64,000 bases of DNA, from contig NZ_CP048411.1 of NCBI RefSeq assembly GCF_019355055.1, positions 310,001 to 374,000 of the forward strand, written 5' to 3'. Below are positions 33,908 to 48,974 of the stretch, piece by piece. Source of the stretch: Pseudomonas sp. MTM4 (GTDB taxonomy: Bacteria > Pseudomonadota > Gammaproteobacteria > Pseudomonadales > Pseudomonadaceae). The translations under genes were made by a program, and so were the position numbers. Position 1 is the first letter of the stretch. Each line of letters begins with the position of its first letter. Under the pieces are notes generated by a model. The model ran no database searches. It was not told where the DNA came from and saw only the letters and a list, made by a program, of their open reading frames with translations.

Positions 33908-35320
33908 TCAGCGAATGCTAGGACCGATGAAGCGGCTATCCGCTTCGTCTTCGATTTCGGGGTCGTCTGCCGATCTGATGTGGAAGACGATTTCGTTTGT
34001 GCTCGAGGGCAGTTGTTCCGGTGCAACCGAAAGCTCCACCGGGACCGTGATCAGCTCGCCTGCACCGGCGTGGACCTCGTTGCGGCCTTCGTACTGCAGA
34101 CCGTCCAGCCCAGTGGCTTCGATGATGAAGGTCTGCTCGTTCTGAGCCTTGTTCATCACTTTCAGCGTATAGACGTTCTCGATCCTGCCTTGCTCGTTCT
34201 CGCGATAGAGCACGCGGTCTTTCAGGACGTCGAGCTTGACCAGTGCGCGGTCCGAGACGGAATAGGCAAACACACCCATCATCGCAAGCAATGCGATGGC
34301 ATAGCCGATCAGTCGCGGCCGAGCCAGCCGGGTTTTCTGCCCCGACAGGTTGTGCTCCGTGGTGTAGCTGATCAGACCCCGTGGATAGTTCATCTTGTCC
34401 ATGATGGTGTCACAGGCATCGATGCAGGCCGCGCAGCCGATGCACTCGACCTGCAGGCCGTCACGGATGTCGATGCCGGTCGGGCAGACCTGTACGCACA
34501 TGGTGCAATCGATGCAGTCACCGAGGCCCAGCGCCTTGTAGTCGGCGTCTTTCTTGCGCGGGCCACGCCGTTCGCCACGGCGCGGGTCGTAGGAAACGAT
34601 CAGGGTGTCCTTGTCGAACATCACGCTCTGGAAGCGCGCATAGGGGCACATGTAAATGCACACCTGCTCGCGCAAGAAACCGGCGTTGCCATAGGTGGCG
34701 AGGGTGAAGAAGCCGACCCAGAACAGCGCCCAGCCGCCGACTTCCAGTGTGAGCAGGTCGGGCACCAGTTCACGAATCGGTGTGAAATAGCCGACGAAGG
34801 TAATGCCGATGGCCAGGGATACGCCCAGCCAGATGGCGTGTTTGGCCAGCCTGCGCCCGAATTTGCCGGCGCTCATTGGCGCTTTGTCGAGCTTCATGCG
34901 CTGATTGCGATCGCCTTCGGTGATCTTTTCCGCCCACATGAATACCCAGGTGAACACGCTCTGGGGGCAGGTGTAGCCACACCAGACGCGGCCTGCGAAT
35001 ACAGTGATGAAGAACAGTCCAAACGCGCAGATGATCAGCAGCGCGGAAAGAAGAATGAAATCTTGAGGCCAGAAGGTAGCGCCAAAAATATAGAACTTGC
35101 GCTCGGGCAGGTCCCACCAGACGGCCTGGCGACCGTTCCAGTTAAGCCATACAGTGCCGAAATAGAGCGCGAACAGCAGCGCACCGCCGACGAGTCGCAG
35201 GTTGCGGAACAGGCCGGTAAAGGAGCGTGTGTAGATTTTTTCGCGGGCGGCGTAGAGGTCGGATGAGGCGTTGACCTTGGCCGGAGGAGTTACATCATGG
35301 ACGGGAATTTGCTCAGACAT
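33908..35320 (-). CDS. ccoG: cbb3 oxidase accessory protein CcoG (polyferredoxin, FixG/RdxA)
   Basis: 470 residues. Five or so membrane helices in the first half with GYTCPQSVFTWVF, then two ferredoxin-type 4Fe-4S clusters: CIDCTMCVQVCPTGID and CIGCAACIDACDTIMDK. A C-terminal periplasmic Ig-like domain (FixG_C) follows. CcoG acts as a Cu(II) reductase supplying Cu(I) to the oxidase. The start MSEQIPVHDVTPP is preceded by GGTACGCATTCG, a weak site; an extension of 13 residues is possible. Confidence 0.95.
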   Translation of the reverse strand: MSEQIPVHDVTPPAKVNASSDLYAAREKIYTRSFTGLFRNLRLVGGALLFALYFGTVWLNWNGRQAVWWDLPERKFYIFGATFWPQDFILLSALLIICAFGLFFITVFAGRVWCGYTCPQSVFTWVFMWAEKITEGDRNQRMKLDKAPMSAGKFGRRLAKHAIWLGVSLAIGITFVGYFTPIRELVPDLLTLEVGGWALFWVGFFTLATYGNAGFLREQVCIYMCPYARFQSVMFDKDTLIVSYDPRRGERRGPRKKDADYKALGLGDCIDCTMCVQVCPTGIDIRDGLQVECIGCAACIDACDTIMDKMNYPRGLISYTTEHNLSGQKTRLARPRLIGYAIALLAMMGVFAYSVSDRALVKLDVLKDRVLYRENEQGRIENVYTLKVMNKAQNEQTFIIEATGLDGLQYEGRNEVHAGAGELITVPVELSVAPEQLPSSTNEIVFHIRSADDPEIEDEADSRFIGPSIR

Positions 35321-35349
35321 CGAATGCGTACCACGGCGGAGGGTGAGTG

Positions 35350-35375
35350 TCCCGGTCAATACGTGTCGACCGGGA
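35350..35375 (-). terminator. Hairpin between ccoP1 and ccoG
   Basis: Perfect 8-bp stem TCCCGGTC / GACCGGGA with a 10-nt loop, ~80 nt after the ccoP1 stop and just before ccoG. It probably separates the structural operon from the assembly operon, or attenuates read-through between them. Confidence 0.5.
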
Positions 35376-35456
35376 TCCTTAGCTGACCTGGTGCAAATGG
35401 TACGCCTCGATAGCCGGCATCAGGTGCGACCGTAAGTCGCGCCTGTGCGGGTTGGA

Positions 35457-36374
35457 TCAGTTCTCCGGCTGCTGCGAGAGGCTGTACACATAAGCCGCCA
35501 GCAAATGCACCTTGTCATTGCCAAGGATGTGTTCCTGGGCTGGCATGCGACCGTTTCGGCCATAGCGCAGGGTTTGCTGAATCTGACCGAAGCTCGAGCC
35601 GTAAAGCCAGACGTTGTCGGTCAGGTTCGGTGCGCCCATGGCTTCGGTGCCTTTACCGTCGGCTCCATGACAGGCTACGCAGTTGGCAGCGAAGATCTTT
35701 TGACCCTGCTCAATGTCGGCGTTGATGCCTTCAGGAATCTCCCGGCCGGACAGAGTACGGACGTAACCGGCCACGTTGCGAATGCCTTCTTCGCCGATCA
35801 CATCGCGCCACGCCGGCATGACGGCCTGACGTCCACCCATGATGGTGGTCTTGATGGTTTCGGGCGCGCCGCCCCACAGCCAGTCATGGTCGGTCAGGTT
35901 GGGGAAGCCGTAGGCACCTTTGGCGTCCGAGCCATGGCAGACGGAGCAGTTGGAAGCGAACAGGCGGCCACCCATTTTCAGGGCTTGCGGATCCTGAGCC
36001 ACTTGCTCGACCGGCATCGCTGCGAACTTAGCGTAGAGCGGGCCGTACTGTTCGTTTGCCTTGTCGACTTCACGCTGCCATTCCTTGACCTGAGTCCAGC
36101 CACCTTCGTAGCCGGGCATCACGCCTTTCCAGTTACCCAGGCCTGGATACAGAACCAGATAGCCAAGGGCAAAGATCACGGTGGCGACGAACAGCATGAA
36201 CCACCAGCGCGGGAGCGGGTTGTCATACTCCTCGATGCCGTCATAGGAATGGCCGACGGTTTCTTCGGTGCTGTCGTGGCGTTGTCCCTTGCGAGTCGCA
36301 AGCAGCAGCCAGACCAGTGCCGCAATGGTCCCCAGGCTGAGCAGGGTGACGTACCAACTCCAAAACGAGGTCAT
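35457..36374 (-). CDS. ccoP1: cbb3-type cytochrome c oxidase subunit CcoP (copy 1)
   Basis: 305 residues. Dihaem c subunit that passes electrons to CcoO. Two N-terminal membrane helices, then two cytochrome c domains with [14 protein letters not shown] (residue ~135) and [14 protein letters not shown] (residue ~225). Axial Met ligands are expected in the [11 protein letters not shown] and [10 protein letters not shown] segments. Overlapping or abutting ccoQ1 (adjacent nucleotides). Last gene of ccoN1O1Q1P1. Confidence 0.97.
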   Translation of the reverse strand: MTSFWSWYVTLLSLGTIAALVWLLLATRKGQRHDSTEETVGHSYDGIEEYDNPLPRWWFMLFVATVIFALGYLVLYPGLGNWKGVMPGYEGGWTQVKEWQREVDKANEQYGPLYAKFAAMPVEQVAQDPQALKMGGRLFASNCSVCHGSDAKGAYGFPNLTDHDWLWGGAPETIKTTIMGGRQAVMPAWRDVIGEEGIRNVAGYVRTLSGREIPEGINADIEQGQKIFAANCVACHGADGKGTEAMGAPNLTDNVWLYGSSFGQIQQTLRYGRNGRMPAQEHILGNDKVHLLAAYVYSLSQQPEN

Positions 36375-36557
36375 CTATTTCTTACTCCTGGAAGCTTCTT
36401 CATCACGCTTCTTGGCGTCGGGCTCGTCTGCGAAGGGCAGGTTGGCGGCTTCATCGAAGCTTTTCTTGCGTTTGCTGCTGTAAGCCCAGAGCACGATGCC
36501 GATAAAGGCGACGAAAACAAGAATGGTGCCCAGACCGCGAAGAGTCCCGATATCCAT
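36375..36557 (-). CDS. ccoQ1: cbb3 oxidase small subunit CcoQ
   Basis: 60 residues: MDIGTLRGLGT, one membrane helix (ILVFVAFIGIVLWAYS), then a charged SSKRKKSFDEAANLPF segment conserved in CcoQ/FixQ, and a lysine-rich tail. CcoQ stabilises the complex. Stop directly abuts the ccoP1 ATG. Six nt separate it from ccoO1. The other oxidase operon in the window has no equivalent. Confidence 0.95.
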   Translation of the reverse strand: MDIGTLRGLGTILVFVAFIGIVLWAYSSKRKKSFDEAANLPFADEPDAKKRDEEASRSKK

Positions 36558-36563
36558 GGTGCG

Positions 36564-37175
<612 letters not shown>

Positions 37176-37187
37176 TTATCGATTCCC

Positions 37188-38937
<1,750 letters not shown>

Positions 38938-38963
38938 CAGGGCGGTATCGCAATACCGCCCTG
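38938..38963 (-). terminator. Intrinsic terminator after ccoP2
   Basis: Perfect 11-bp stem CAGGGCGGTAT / ATACCGCCCTG with a 4-nt loop, 6 nt beyond the ccoP2 stop on the minus strand, followed by TTCC. It separates the two tandem oxidase operons, implying independent promoters. Confidence 0.8.
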
Positions 38964-38969
38964 CCATGA

Positions 38970-39905
38970 TTATTGCTTCGCCAGGCGTTCTGGCTGTTGC
39001 GAAAGACTGTAAACGTAAGCGGCCAGCAAGTGCACCTTATCGTTGCCCAGATATTGCTCCTGCGCCGGCATCTGGCCGTTGCGGCCGTGGCGGATGGTCT
39101 GCTGCAGTTGCGGCAGACTGGAGCCATAAATCCAGCCGGCTGGGTTGGTCAGGTTCGGCGCTCCCAATGCAGCCATCCCTTCACCGTTCGAACCATGGCA
39201 GACCGAACAGGTTTGGGTGTACACCTGAGCGCCGGCGGCGACATCCGCCTCGGTGCTTTCCGGCAGCGATAGACCGGCCAGATCATTGCGTACAAAAGCC
39301 GCGACGTTCTTCACACCCTCTTCGCCGATGGCCTGTCCCCAGGCCGGCATCGCCGCAACACGGCCATGGAGGATGGACGCTTTGATGGTTTCAGCATCGC
39401 CGCCCCAGCGCCAGTCGTTGTCGGCGAGATTGGGGAAGCCGTTCGCGCCCTTGGCGTCCGAGCCGTGGCAAACCGAGCAGTAGTTGGCGAAGAGGCGACC
39501 GCCGATCTTCAAGGCGCGTTCGTCCTGGGCGACTTGCTCGACACCCATGGCCGAGTATTTGGCGAAAATCGGACCGAACGTGGCATCGGCCTGATCGACT
39601 TCACGCTGCCACTGCTTCTCCTGCGTCCAACCGTCTTCGTAGCCGGGGAAGACGCCTTTCCAGTTGCCCAGGCCCGGATAGATGATCAGATAGAGGATGC
39701 CGAACACCAGCGTGCCGATGAACAGCCAGAACCACCACTTGGGCAGCGGGTTGTCGTACTCCTCGATGCCGTCGAAGGAATGCCCCATGGTCTTGTCGGT
39801 CGTACCGGCCGACTCGCCCTTGCGGGTGGCGAAGATCAGCCAGAACAGCGCGACGATGGTGCCCAGCGTCAGCAGGGCGATGTATCCACTCCAGAAAGTG
39901 CTCAT
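38970..39905 (-). CDS. ccoP2: cbb3-type cytochrome c oxidase subunit CcoP (copy 2)
   Basis: 311 residues with two N-terminal helices and two c-type haem sites, [14 protein letters not shown] and [14 protein letters not shown]. Clear paralogue of CcoP1 ([19 protein letters not shown] versus the [19 protein letters not shown] of copy 1). The tail adds RLAKQ. The ribosome-binding site AGGAGTAGCAC is immediately preceded, in the transcript, by a strong 12-bp hairpin. Third and last gene of ccoN2O2P2. Confidence 0.97.
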   Translation of the reverse strand: MSTFWSGYIALLTLGTIVALFWLIFATRKGESAGTTDKTMGHSFDGIEEYDNPLPKWWFWLFIGTLVFGILYLIIYPGLGNWKGVFPGYEDGWTQEKQWQREVDQADATFGPIFAKYSAMGVEQVAQDERALKIGGRLFANYCSVCHGSDAKGANGFPNLADNDWRWGGDAETIKASILHGRVAAMPAWGQAIGEEGVKNVAAFVRNDLAGLSLPESTEADVAAGAQVYTQTCSVCHGSNGEGMAALGAPNLTNPAGWIYGSSLPQLQQTIRHGRNGQMPAQEQYLGNDKVHLLAAYVYSLSQQPERLAKQ

Positions 39906-39916
39906 GTGCTACTCCT

Positions 39917-39943
39917 GGACAGCCCGAGCCACTCGGGCTGTCC
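39917..39943 (-). other. Strong hairpin in place of ccoQ between ccoO2 and ccoP2
   Basis: Perfect 12-bp stem GGACAGCCCGAG / CTCGGGCTGTCC with a 3-nt loop, located in the 87-nt ccoO2–ccoP2 gap, with the ccoP2 ribosome-binding site (AGGAGT) starting inside or right after its distal arm. The gap has no start codon followed by a reading frame long enough for a CcoQ. No U-tract, so it looks like an mRNA-stabilising or translation-modulating structure rather than a terminator. Confidence 0.8.
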
Positions 39944-39992
39944 GCGATTGAAGTCCCTGGCGGCTGTCTTTGCAGCGCGCCGCTTTCGATGG

Positions 39993-40610
<618 letters not shown>

Positions 40611-40618
40611 TCAGCTCC

Positions 40619-42043
40619 TCAGGCGATCTGCGCGGCGGCTTCGTATTCGGCCGGTTTGGCGGCACGCACGGTGCGCCAGGTGTTGTAGGCCATCAGCAAC
40701 ATGCCGGCGAAGAAGACCGCACCGCCGATCAGGCGAATAACGAAGCCCGGATGGCTGGCTTCAAGTGCTTCGACGAAGGAATAGGTGAGGGTGCCGTCTT
40801 CATTGATCGCACGCCACATCAGGCCTTGAGCGATGCCGTTGACCCACATCGAAGCGATGTAAAGCACGGTGCCGATGGTGGCCAGCCAGAAGTGGGAGTT
40901 GATCAGGCCGATGCTGTGCATTTGCGCCCGGCCGAATACCTTGGGAATCAGGTGGTACAGAGCGCCAATCGAGACCATGGCAACCCAGCCGAGGGCGCCG
41001 GCGTGAACGTGGCCGATGGTCCAGTCGGTGTAGTGGGAGAGGGCATTGACGGTCTTGATGGCCATCATCGGACCTTCGAAGGTCGACATGCCGTAGAACG
41101 CCAGGGACACCACCAAGAAGCGCAGGATCGGATCGCTGCGCAGCTTATGCCAGGCGCCCGAGAGGGTCATCATGCCGTTGATCATGCCGCCCCAGCTCGG
41201 TGCCAGCAGAATCAGCGACATCACCATACCGAGGCTCTGCGCCCAGTCCGGCAGCGCGGTGTAGTGCAGGTGATGCGGGCCGGCCCAGATGTAAACGGTG
41301 ATCAGCGCCCAGAAATGCACGATCGACAGGCGATAGGAATACACCGGGCGTTCGGCCTGCTTCGGCACGAAGTAATACATGATCCCCAAGAAGCCAGCGG
41401 TCAGGAAGAAGCCCACGGCGTTGTGCCCGTACCACCACTGCACCATGGCGTCGGTTGCGCCGGCATACAGCGAATAGGACTTCATCGCAGTGACCGGGAT
41501 TTCCAGGTTGTTGACCACATGCAGGATCGCCACGGTCAGGATGAACCCGCCGAAGAACCAGTTGCCGACGTAGATGTGCTTGACCTTGCGCGTTGCCAGC
41601 GTGCCGAAGAACACGATCGCGTAGGACACCCAGACGATGGTGATCAGGATGTCGATTGGCCATTCCAGCTCGGCGTATTCCTTGGAGCTGGTAAAGCCCA
41701 GCGGCAGGCTGATCGCCGCGAGCAGAATCACCAGCTGCCAACCCCAGAAGGTAAAGGCCGCCAGCTTGGGCGCGAACAGCGTGGCCTGGCAGGTGCGCTG
41801 GACGGAATAGTAGGAGGTTGCGAACAATGCGCAGCCACCGAAGGCGAAAATCACCGCGTTGGTATGCAGAGGTCGCAAGCGCCCGAAGCTGGTCCAGGGC
41901 AGATCGAAGTTGAGTGCGGGCCAGGCAAGCTGCGCTGCGATGAGAACGCCGAGCCCCATCCCGACGATTCCCCACACCACCGTCATGATGGCGAATTGGC
42001 GGACCACCTTATAGTCATAGGCGGTACTGGTTGCTGTGTTCAT
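40619..42043 (-). CDS. ccoN2: cbb3-type cytochrome c oxidase catalytic subunit CcoN (copy 2)
   Basis: 474 residues. Same haem and CuB ligand segments as copy 1 ([38 protein letters not shown]). The start [13 protein letters not shown] aligns with copy 1 and follows GGAAGCCCATAC; the frame stays open far upstream but that part is antisense to the neighbouring hydrolase gene. Its promoter has a canonical Anr box, so this is the oxygen-limitation-induced isoform, equivalent by position to P. aeruginosa cco2. Confidence 0.97.
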   Translation of the reverse strand: MNTATSTAYDYKVVRQFAIMTVVWGIVGMGLGVLIAAQLAWPALNFDLPWTSFGRLRPLHTNAVIFAFGGCALFATSYYSVQRTCQATLFAPKLAAFTFWGWQLVILLAAISLPLGFTSSKEYAELEWPIDILITIVWVSYAIVFFGTLATRKVKHIYVGNWFFGGFILTVAILHVVNNLEIPVTAMKSYSLYAGATDAMVQWWYGHNAVGFFLTAGFLGIMYYFVPKQAERPVYSYRLSIVHFWALITVYIWAGPHHLHYTALPDWAQSLGMVMSLILLAPSWGGMINGMMTLSGAWHKLRSDPILRFLVVSLAFYGMSTFEGPMMAIKTVNALSHYTDWTIGHVHAGALGWVAMVSIGALYHLIPKVFGRAQMHSIGLINSHFWLATIGTVLYIASMWVNGIAQGLMWRAINEDGTLTYSFVEALEASHPGFVIRLIGGAVFFAGMLLMAYNTWRTVRAAKPAEYEAAAQIA

Positions 42044-42124
42044 GTATGGGCTTCCATCCACGGTAGTGAGCATGTTTTTCGTTGCGTGAGCAGACGTTTC
42101 TTTCACTGAAAAGCGGGGGCAAGG

Positions 42125-42808
42125 ATGGGCAAAGGGCAAATGGCCGGTATTGACGCCGATCAATACTCGCAGGGCGATGAAATTCCATTCATCAGAGCCG
42201 ATCAGCCGCAAGGCGAGGCGTGCGGCAGCTTCATTCTGGCGCACGGTGCGGGCGCGCCGATGGACAGTCCGTTCATGCAGCAGATGACCGAACGGCTTCT
42301 GGCACGCGGGGTTGCGGTCTTTCGTTTCGAGTTCGCCTACATGGCCGAGCGCCGCGCGAACGGACGCAAACGGCCGCCCAACCCACAGGCGCAGTTGCTG
42401 CAAGAGTGGCGTGCGGTGTATCGCTCGGTGCGACAGCAAACCGCAGGTCGGTTGGCGATTGGGGGCAAGTCGATGGGGGGAAGAATGGCCAGTTTGCTGG
42501 CCGATGAATTGGACGCTGATGCGCTGGTGTGTCTGGGCTATCCGTTCTACGCCACCGGCAAACCGGACAAGCCACGCGTGGCGCATCTTGCCGAATTGCG
42601 CACGTCGACGCTGATCATCCAAGGCGAGCGCGATGCCTTGGGCGACCGGGATACGGTTAGCGGTTACGCGCTATCACCAGCGATTCGTCTCCAATGGCTC
42701 GTGGCCGCGGATCATGATCTCAAGCCGCTGAAACGATCAGGGCTGACTCATGAACAGCATCTGGACAGTGCTGCAGACGAAGTTGCAGCGTTTCTGTGTA
42801 ATCCGTAA
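42125..42808 (+). CDS. Alpha/beta hydrolase (KANL3/Tex30-like family)
   Basis: 227 residues from the first ATG (222 from the ATG at 42140). [16 protein letters not shown] is the oxyanion-hole signature of the KANL3/Tex30-like branch. [12 protein letters not shown] and [15 protein letters not shown] (nucleophile elbow GKSMGG, Ser near residue 113) follow; the acid is probably the Asp of IQGERDALG and the base the His of AADHDLKPL. Function unknown. Its 5' codons overlap the Anr box of the divergent ccoN2 promoter. Both possible starts lack a strong ribosome-binding site (AAGGATGGGC or AAAGGGCAA). Confidence 0.82.
   Translation: MGKGQMAGIDADQYSQGDEIPFIRADQPQGEACGSFILAHGAGAPMDSPFMQQMTERLLARGVAVFRFEFAYMAERRANGRKRPPNPQAQLLQEWRAVYRSVRQQTAGRLAIGGKSMGGRMASLLADELDADALVCLGYPFYATGKPDKPRVAHLAELRTSTLIIQGERDALGDRDTVSGYALSPAIRLQWLVAADHDLKPLKRSGLTHEQHLDSAADEVAAFLCNP
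42150..42163 (-). promoter_or_regulatory. Anr/FNR box of the ccoN2O2P2 operon
   Basis: On the minus strand TTGATCGGCGTCAA, i.e. TTGAT-N4-GTCAA, 9 of 10 matches to the Anr consensus. Its centre is ~113 nt upstream of the ccoN2 ATG. If Anr activates from −41.5, transcription would start near 42115, giving a leader of about 70 nt. The box lies within the first codons of the hydrolase gene on the other strand. Confidence 0.85.
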
Positions 42809-42820
42809 GCAGATAGCAAA

Positions 42821-42842
42821 ACGCCCGTGGCAGCACGGGCGT
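42821..42842 (-). terminator. Intrinsic terminator of the aer-like gene (bidirectional)
   Basis: Perfect 9-bp stem ACGCCCGTG / CACGGGCGT with a GCAG-type loop between the convergent hydrolase and chemoreceptor genes. In the minus direction it is followed by TTTGC, giving a typical terminator for the receptor gene. Confidence 0.85.
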
Positions 42843-42861
42843 CATGCGATACGAGCCTCGC

Positions 42862-44430
42862 TCAGCGGTTGAAACGCTCCACCAGGGTGTATTGCGAGCG
42901 GGCTGTGTTGGCCAGATCTTCGGAAAGCAGCGCCGAACTCTGTGCATCGCCTGTCGTCTGCACCGCAAGGCGGGCAATATTGCTGACGTTGTGGCTGATT
43001 TCGTCTGCCACCGCGCTCTGCTGTTCGGTTGCCGAGGCAATCTGCGACGTCATGTCGATGATGCTTTCCATCGCCGTGCTGATGCCGGCGAGTGCCTTGT
43101 CCGCGTCGACCACCTGATCCACGCCACGGCTCGCCTGCACGCGTCCCTGCTCGGTGGTCTCGACGGCATGCCGTGCCTGCACCTGCAGTTTTTCGATCAG
43201 CTGATGGATCTGGCCGGTGGCGGCAGCGGTGCGTTGGGCCAATTGACGGACCTCGTCGGCGACCACCGCGAAACCGCGGCCACTTTCCCCGGCGCGCGCC
43301 GCTTCGATGGCCGCGTTGAGTGCCAGCAGGTTGGTCTGGTCGGCGATGCTCTTGATCACATCGACCACGGTGCCGATTTCTTCACTGTTATGCGCCAGTG
43401 CCGAAACCGCATCGCCGGTTTCCGTCACGGCATGGGCCAGCAGTTCGATGGCCTTGCGGGTCTGAGCCCCGATTTCACGGCCCTGGGCCGTCAGCTGGCT
43501 GGCCTGCTCCGTAGCCCCGGCGGCTAGAGCGACGTTGCTGGCGACTTCCTGGGTCGTTGCGGCCATCTGGTTGATGGCTGTGGCGACCTGCTCGGTTTCG
43601 TGGTGCTGACGAGCCAGACCGTCCGAACAACTGTGCGCCAGTTCATCGGCCCGCTTGGCCTGTTGCTGCAGTTGCACGGCGCTGTCCTGCAGGCGAGTCA
43701 GGCAGGTTTTCAACCGCGCATGCTCGCTGAGCATCGCCATCTCCAGATGGGCTTCGACGCCCTGACTGTCGGTGTACATCCGGGCAATCATTGGATCGCT
43801 CATCGATTGCTCGGCCAGGCGCACCAGGCGATTGACGCCACGCATCTGCCAATGGCGTCCGGCCAGGCCCAGCGGTACGGATAGCAGCGCAGCCAGCGCG
43901 AAGCCCCATGCGTGATTGAGCCAGAAACCGACCATGAAACCGATCTGGCTGGTCAGGATGAAAGGGAGCCAGTTGACGACCAGCGGCAGCCACTTGTCCC
44001 GGCGTGGCACGCCGCTTTTGCCAGCGTTGAGCCGCGCATAGAGCGCTTCGGCTCGCTGTATCTGTTCGCGGGTGGGTTTGGTACGGACCGATTCATAACC
44101 GATCACATTACGCTGCATGTCCAGCACCGGCGTCACGTAGGCGTTGACCCAGTAATGGTCGCCGTCCTTGCGTCGATTCTTGACGATGCCCATCCAAGGC
44201 TTGCCTGCCTTGAGCGTCGTCCACATATGTGCGAATACCGCGGAAGGCACGTCCGGATGACGGATCAAGTTGTGCGGGGATCCGATCAACTCGCCACGAT
44301 CGAAGCCGCTGACTTCGGCAAAGATATCGTTGCAGTAGCTGATTTTGCCTTTCAGGTCGGTAGTGGATATCAGCCGTTGCTGGTCGGGGAATGCATATTC
44401 GCGCTGGGTGATGGGCTGGTTGTTTCGCAT
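42862..44430 (-). CDS. aer: Aer-type PAS-containing chemoreceptor
   Basis: 522 residues. N-terminal PAS domain (residues ~10–115) with [31 protein letters not shown] and [17 protein letters not shown], the FAD-PAS pattern of Aer and its relatives. A short helical hairpin in the membrane lies around residues 150–185 ([16 protein letters not shown]), with almost no periplasmic loop. A HAMP-like segment follows, then the signalling domain with the invariant tip region [21 protein letters not shown]. Senses energy or oxygen status and steers CheA/CheW. Located beside the cbb3 genes and acnA, as in P. aeruginosa. A start 8 codons earlier is possible. Confidence 0.92.
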   Translation of the reverse strand: MRNNQPITQREYAFPDQQRLISTTDLKGKISYCNDIFAEVSGFDRGELIGSPHNLIRHPDVPSAVFAHMWTTLKAGKPWMGIVKNRRKDGDHYWVNAYVTPVLDMQRNVIGYESVRTKPTREQIQRAEALYARLNAGKSGVPRRDKWLPLVVNWLPFILTSQIGFMVGFWLNHAWGFALAALLSVPLGLAGRHWQMRGVNRLVRLAEQSMSDPMIARMYTDSQGVEAHLEMAMLSEHARLKTCLTRLQDSAVQLQQQAKRADELAHSCSDGLARQHHETEQVATAINQMAATTQEVASNVALAAGATEQASQLTAQGREIGAQTRKAIELLAHAVTETGDAVSALAHNSEEIGTVVDVIKSIADQTNLLALNAAIEAARAGESGRGFAVVADEVRQLAQRTAAATGQIHQLIEKLQVQARHAVETTEQGRVQASRGVDQVVDADKALAGISTAMESIIDMTSQIASATEQQSAVADEISHNVSNIARLAVQTTGDAQSSALLSEDLANTARSQYTLVERFNR

Positions 44431-44567
44431 ATGGAATACGCCTGGCAAATTCAAAATGGCTTGCGTGATTTCTGATTGTTCTAGGGTCGGTTGACCGTGC
44501 TGTTTGTCTTAACGGCACGCAAAGCGATTAGTTGAGAAGCGATGGATAAGTGGTCACCGCAAAGTAA

Positions 44568-44600
44568 AACGCCCGCCGCAGGTCACTGCGAACGGGCGTT
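44568..44600 (-). terminator. Intrinsic terminator after acnA
   Basis: 8-bp outer stem AACGCCCG / CGGGCGTT plus an inner GCAG/CTGC stem. On the minus strand it is followed by TTACTTTG. It lies 22 nt beyond the acnA stop. Confidence 0.85.
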
Positions 44601-44622
44601 CCGGCGGCCGCGCGGCGAGCGC

Positions 44623-47298
<2,676 letters not shown>

Positions 47299-47391
47299 TC
47301 GTCTCTCCTTTTTGCCCGCACGGTCGGGCTTACTGGATGGGAAGCGTTATGTTGACGCTAGCTTCTGGCGGCATGTTTCGCCACGGAGCTG

Positions 47392-47413
47392 GCCGCAGAC
47401 CTGTGTCTGCGGC
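47392..47413. other. Perfect inverted repeat in the divergent acnA–rlmM gap
   Basis: GCCGCAGAC-CTGT-GTCTGCGGC: a 9-bp perfect stem with a 4-nt loop, about 95 nt upstream of acnA and 180 nt upstream of rlmM. The 296-nt gap (47299–47594) otherwise shows no gene and must hold both divergent promoters. The repeat could be an operator or a hairpin in one leader. Confidence 0.5.
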
Positions 47414-47594
47414 AGTTGAATCTTGCTTGGCATTGCATCTGCCTGAAGGGCCGTAGATCGGGCTTTATCGATCCCAGCTATCTGTTCTGGACCGGAGCAC
47501 AGAGCCTGGGGTTCCCCTCTCGGCTATCATGTGCGGCTTTGGTCGCAGAGCGCTCGCGCGCCGATGTGCCTTCGCGCTGACTACAGGACGTACC

Positions 47595-48644
47595 ATGAAA
47601 ACACTGCTGCTGCATTGCCGACCGGGCTTTGAGAACGAAGTCTGTGCAGAAATCAGTGATCAAGCCACACGCCTCGATGTGACGGGCTACGCCAGGGCGA
47701 AACCGGACAGCGCCTGCGCTGAATTCATTTGTAGCGAGGAAAATGGTGCGGAGCGGCTAATGCGCGGCGCACGCTTCGCGCGGCTGATCTTCCCCCGACA
47801 ATGGGCCCGAGGCGATTATCTGGCGCTGCCGGAAACTGATCGGATCAGCGTGCTGCTCGACCGTCTCAAATCCTATCCGGTCTGTGGAAGCCTCTGGCTG
47901 GAAGTGCTGGACACCAATGACGGTAAGGAGCTGTCGACTTTCTGCCGCAAGTTCGAGGCGCCGTTGCGCAAGGCGCTGACGAAAGCGGGTCGATTGAGCG
48001 TGGGCGGTGACGGCCCGCGTTTGCTACTGACATTCAAAAGTGGTCGCGAAGTTTTCCTTGGTATCGCTGAGGCAGATAACAGCGCGATGTGGCCGATGGG
48101 TATCCCGCGTCTGAAATTCCCGCGGCAGGCGCCGAGCCGGTCGACGTTGAAGCTGGAAGAGGCCTGGCATCACTTCATTCCCCGTGATCAGTGGGACGAG
48201 CGGCTGGCAGCGGGCATGACTGCCGTGGATCTGGGCGCTTCGCCGGGTGGTTGGACCTGGCAGCTGGTCAACCGTGACATCGAGGTGATGGCCGTGGATA
48301 ACGGCCCGATGAACGAAGCGTTGCTCGAGTCGGGGCTGGTTGGCCATTACCGGGCCGATGGCTTCGCCTTTCGCCCCAAGCGTGCGGTGGATTGGATGGT
48401 CTGCGATATCGTCGAGAAACCCGCAAAAAATGCCGCTTTGCTGGAGACCTGGATTGGCGAAGGCCTGTGTCGCGAAGCGGTGGTTAACCTCAAGCTGCCG
48501 ATGAAACAACGCTATGCCGAGGTGAAACGTTTGCTGGAACGCATTGCCGATGGGCTTGCCGAACGAGGGGTGAAAGCGAGCATCGGCTGCAAGCAGCTTT
48601 ACCATGACCGCGAAGAAGTGACTTGCCATCTGCGTCGGCTGTGA
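47595..48644 (+). CDS. rlmM: 23S rRNA C2498 2'-O-methyltransferase
   Basis: Methylates C2498 of 23S rRNA before ribosome assembly. 349 residues. N-terminal THUMP-containing half (LLLHCRPGFENEVCAEI) and C-terminal RrmJ-like Rossmann domain with VDLGASPGGWTWQLV (SAM site) and the catalytic K-D-K-E tetrad, of which DWMVCDIVEKP and VVNLKLPMKQRY show two parts. The start MKTLLLHCRPGF was chosen; a longer in-frame reading lacks homology. Followed by tusA as in P. aeruginosa. Confidence 0.95.
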   Translation: MKTLLLHCRPGFENEVCAEISDQATRLDVTGYARAKPDSACAEFICSEENGAERLMRGARFARLIFPRQWARGDYLALPETDRISVLLDRLKSYPVCGSLWLEVLDTNDGKELSTFCRKFEAPLRKALTKAGRLSVGGDGPRLLLTFKSGREVFLGIAEADNSAMWPMGIPRLKFPRQAPSRSTLKLEEAWHHFIPRDQWDERLAAGMTAVDLGASPGGWTWQLVNRDIEVMAVDNGPMNEALLESGLVGHYRADGFAFRPKRAVDWMVCDIVEKPAKNAALLETWIGEGLCREAVVNLKLPMKQRYAEVKRLLERIADGLAERGVKASIGCKQLYHDREEVTCHLRRL

Positions 48645-48710
48645 CGCTTGGCCGAGTGATCGCGCGATCTGTCTGGGCGACAATGCCGACCTGTTTTTAG
48701 GGAGTTTGTG

Positions 48711-48962
48711 ATGTCTCAATCTGTTGAACTGTCCGCCGACGCGGTGCTCGATGCCAGCGGCCTCAACTGCCCCGAGCCGGTGATGATGCTGCACAACAAG
48801 GTGCGCGGCTTGGGTGGGGGCGAGTTGCTCAAGGTCATCGCGACCGATCCGTCTACCCAGCGCGATATACCGAAATTCTGCGTGTTTCTCGGTCATGAGC
48901 TGGTCGGCCAACAGGCTGAAGAGGGAACCTACCTGTACTGGATTCGCAAGAAGCTCGATTGA
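48711..48962 (+). CDS. tusA: Sulfur carrier protein TusA
   Basis: 83 residues. Accepts persulfide sulfur from IscS for 2-thiouridine tRNA modification and molybdenum cofactor sulfuration. The catalytic cysteine is C20 in [17 protein letters not shown]; the fold ends with [13 protein letters not shown] at 48711 with TTAGGGAG upstream; a GTG one codon earlier is an equally open start. 66 nt after rlmM. Confidence 0.96.
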   Translation: MSQSVELSADAVLDASGLNCPEPVMMLHNKVRGLGGGELLKVIATDPSTQRDIPKFCVFLGHELVGQQAEEGTYLYWIRKKLD

Positions 48963-48974
48963 GCTCCTGAGTTC

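Noticed and set aside
42044..42622. A 193-residue N-terminal extension of CcoN2
   Set aside because: The translation lacks similarity to CcoN and lies antisense to the hydrolase gene; the start at 42043 aligns with CcoN1.
44431..44567. An Anr box upstream of the aer-like gene
   Set aside because: Only half-sites (for example TTGAC near 44490) without the matching second half are present.
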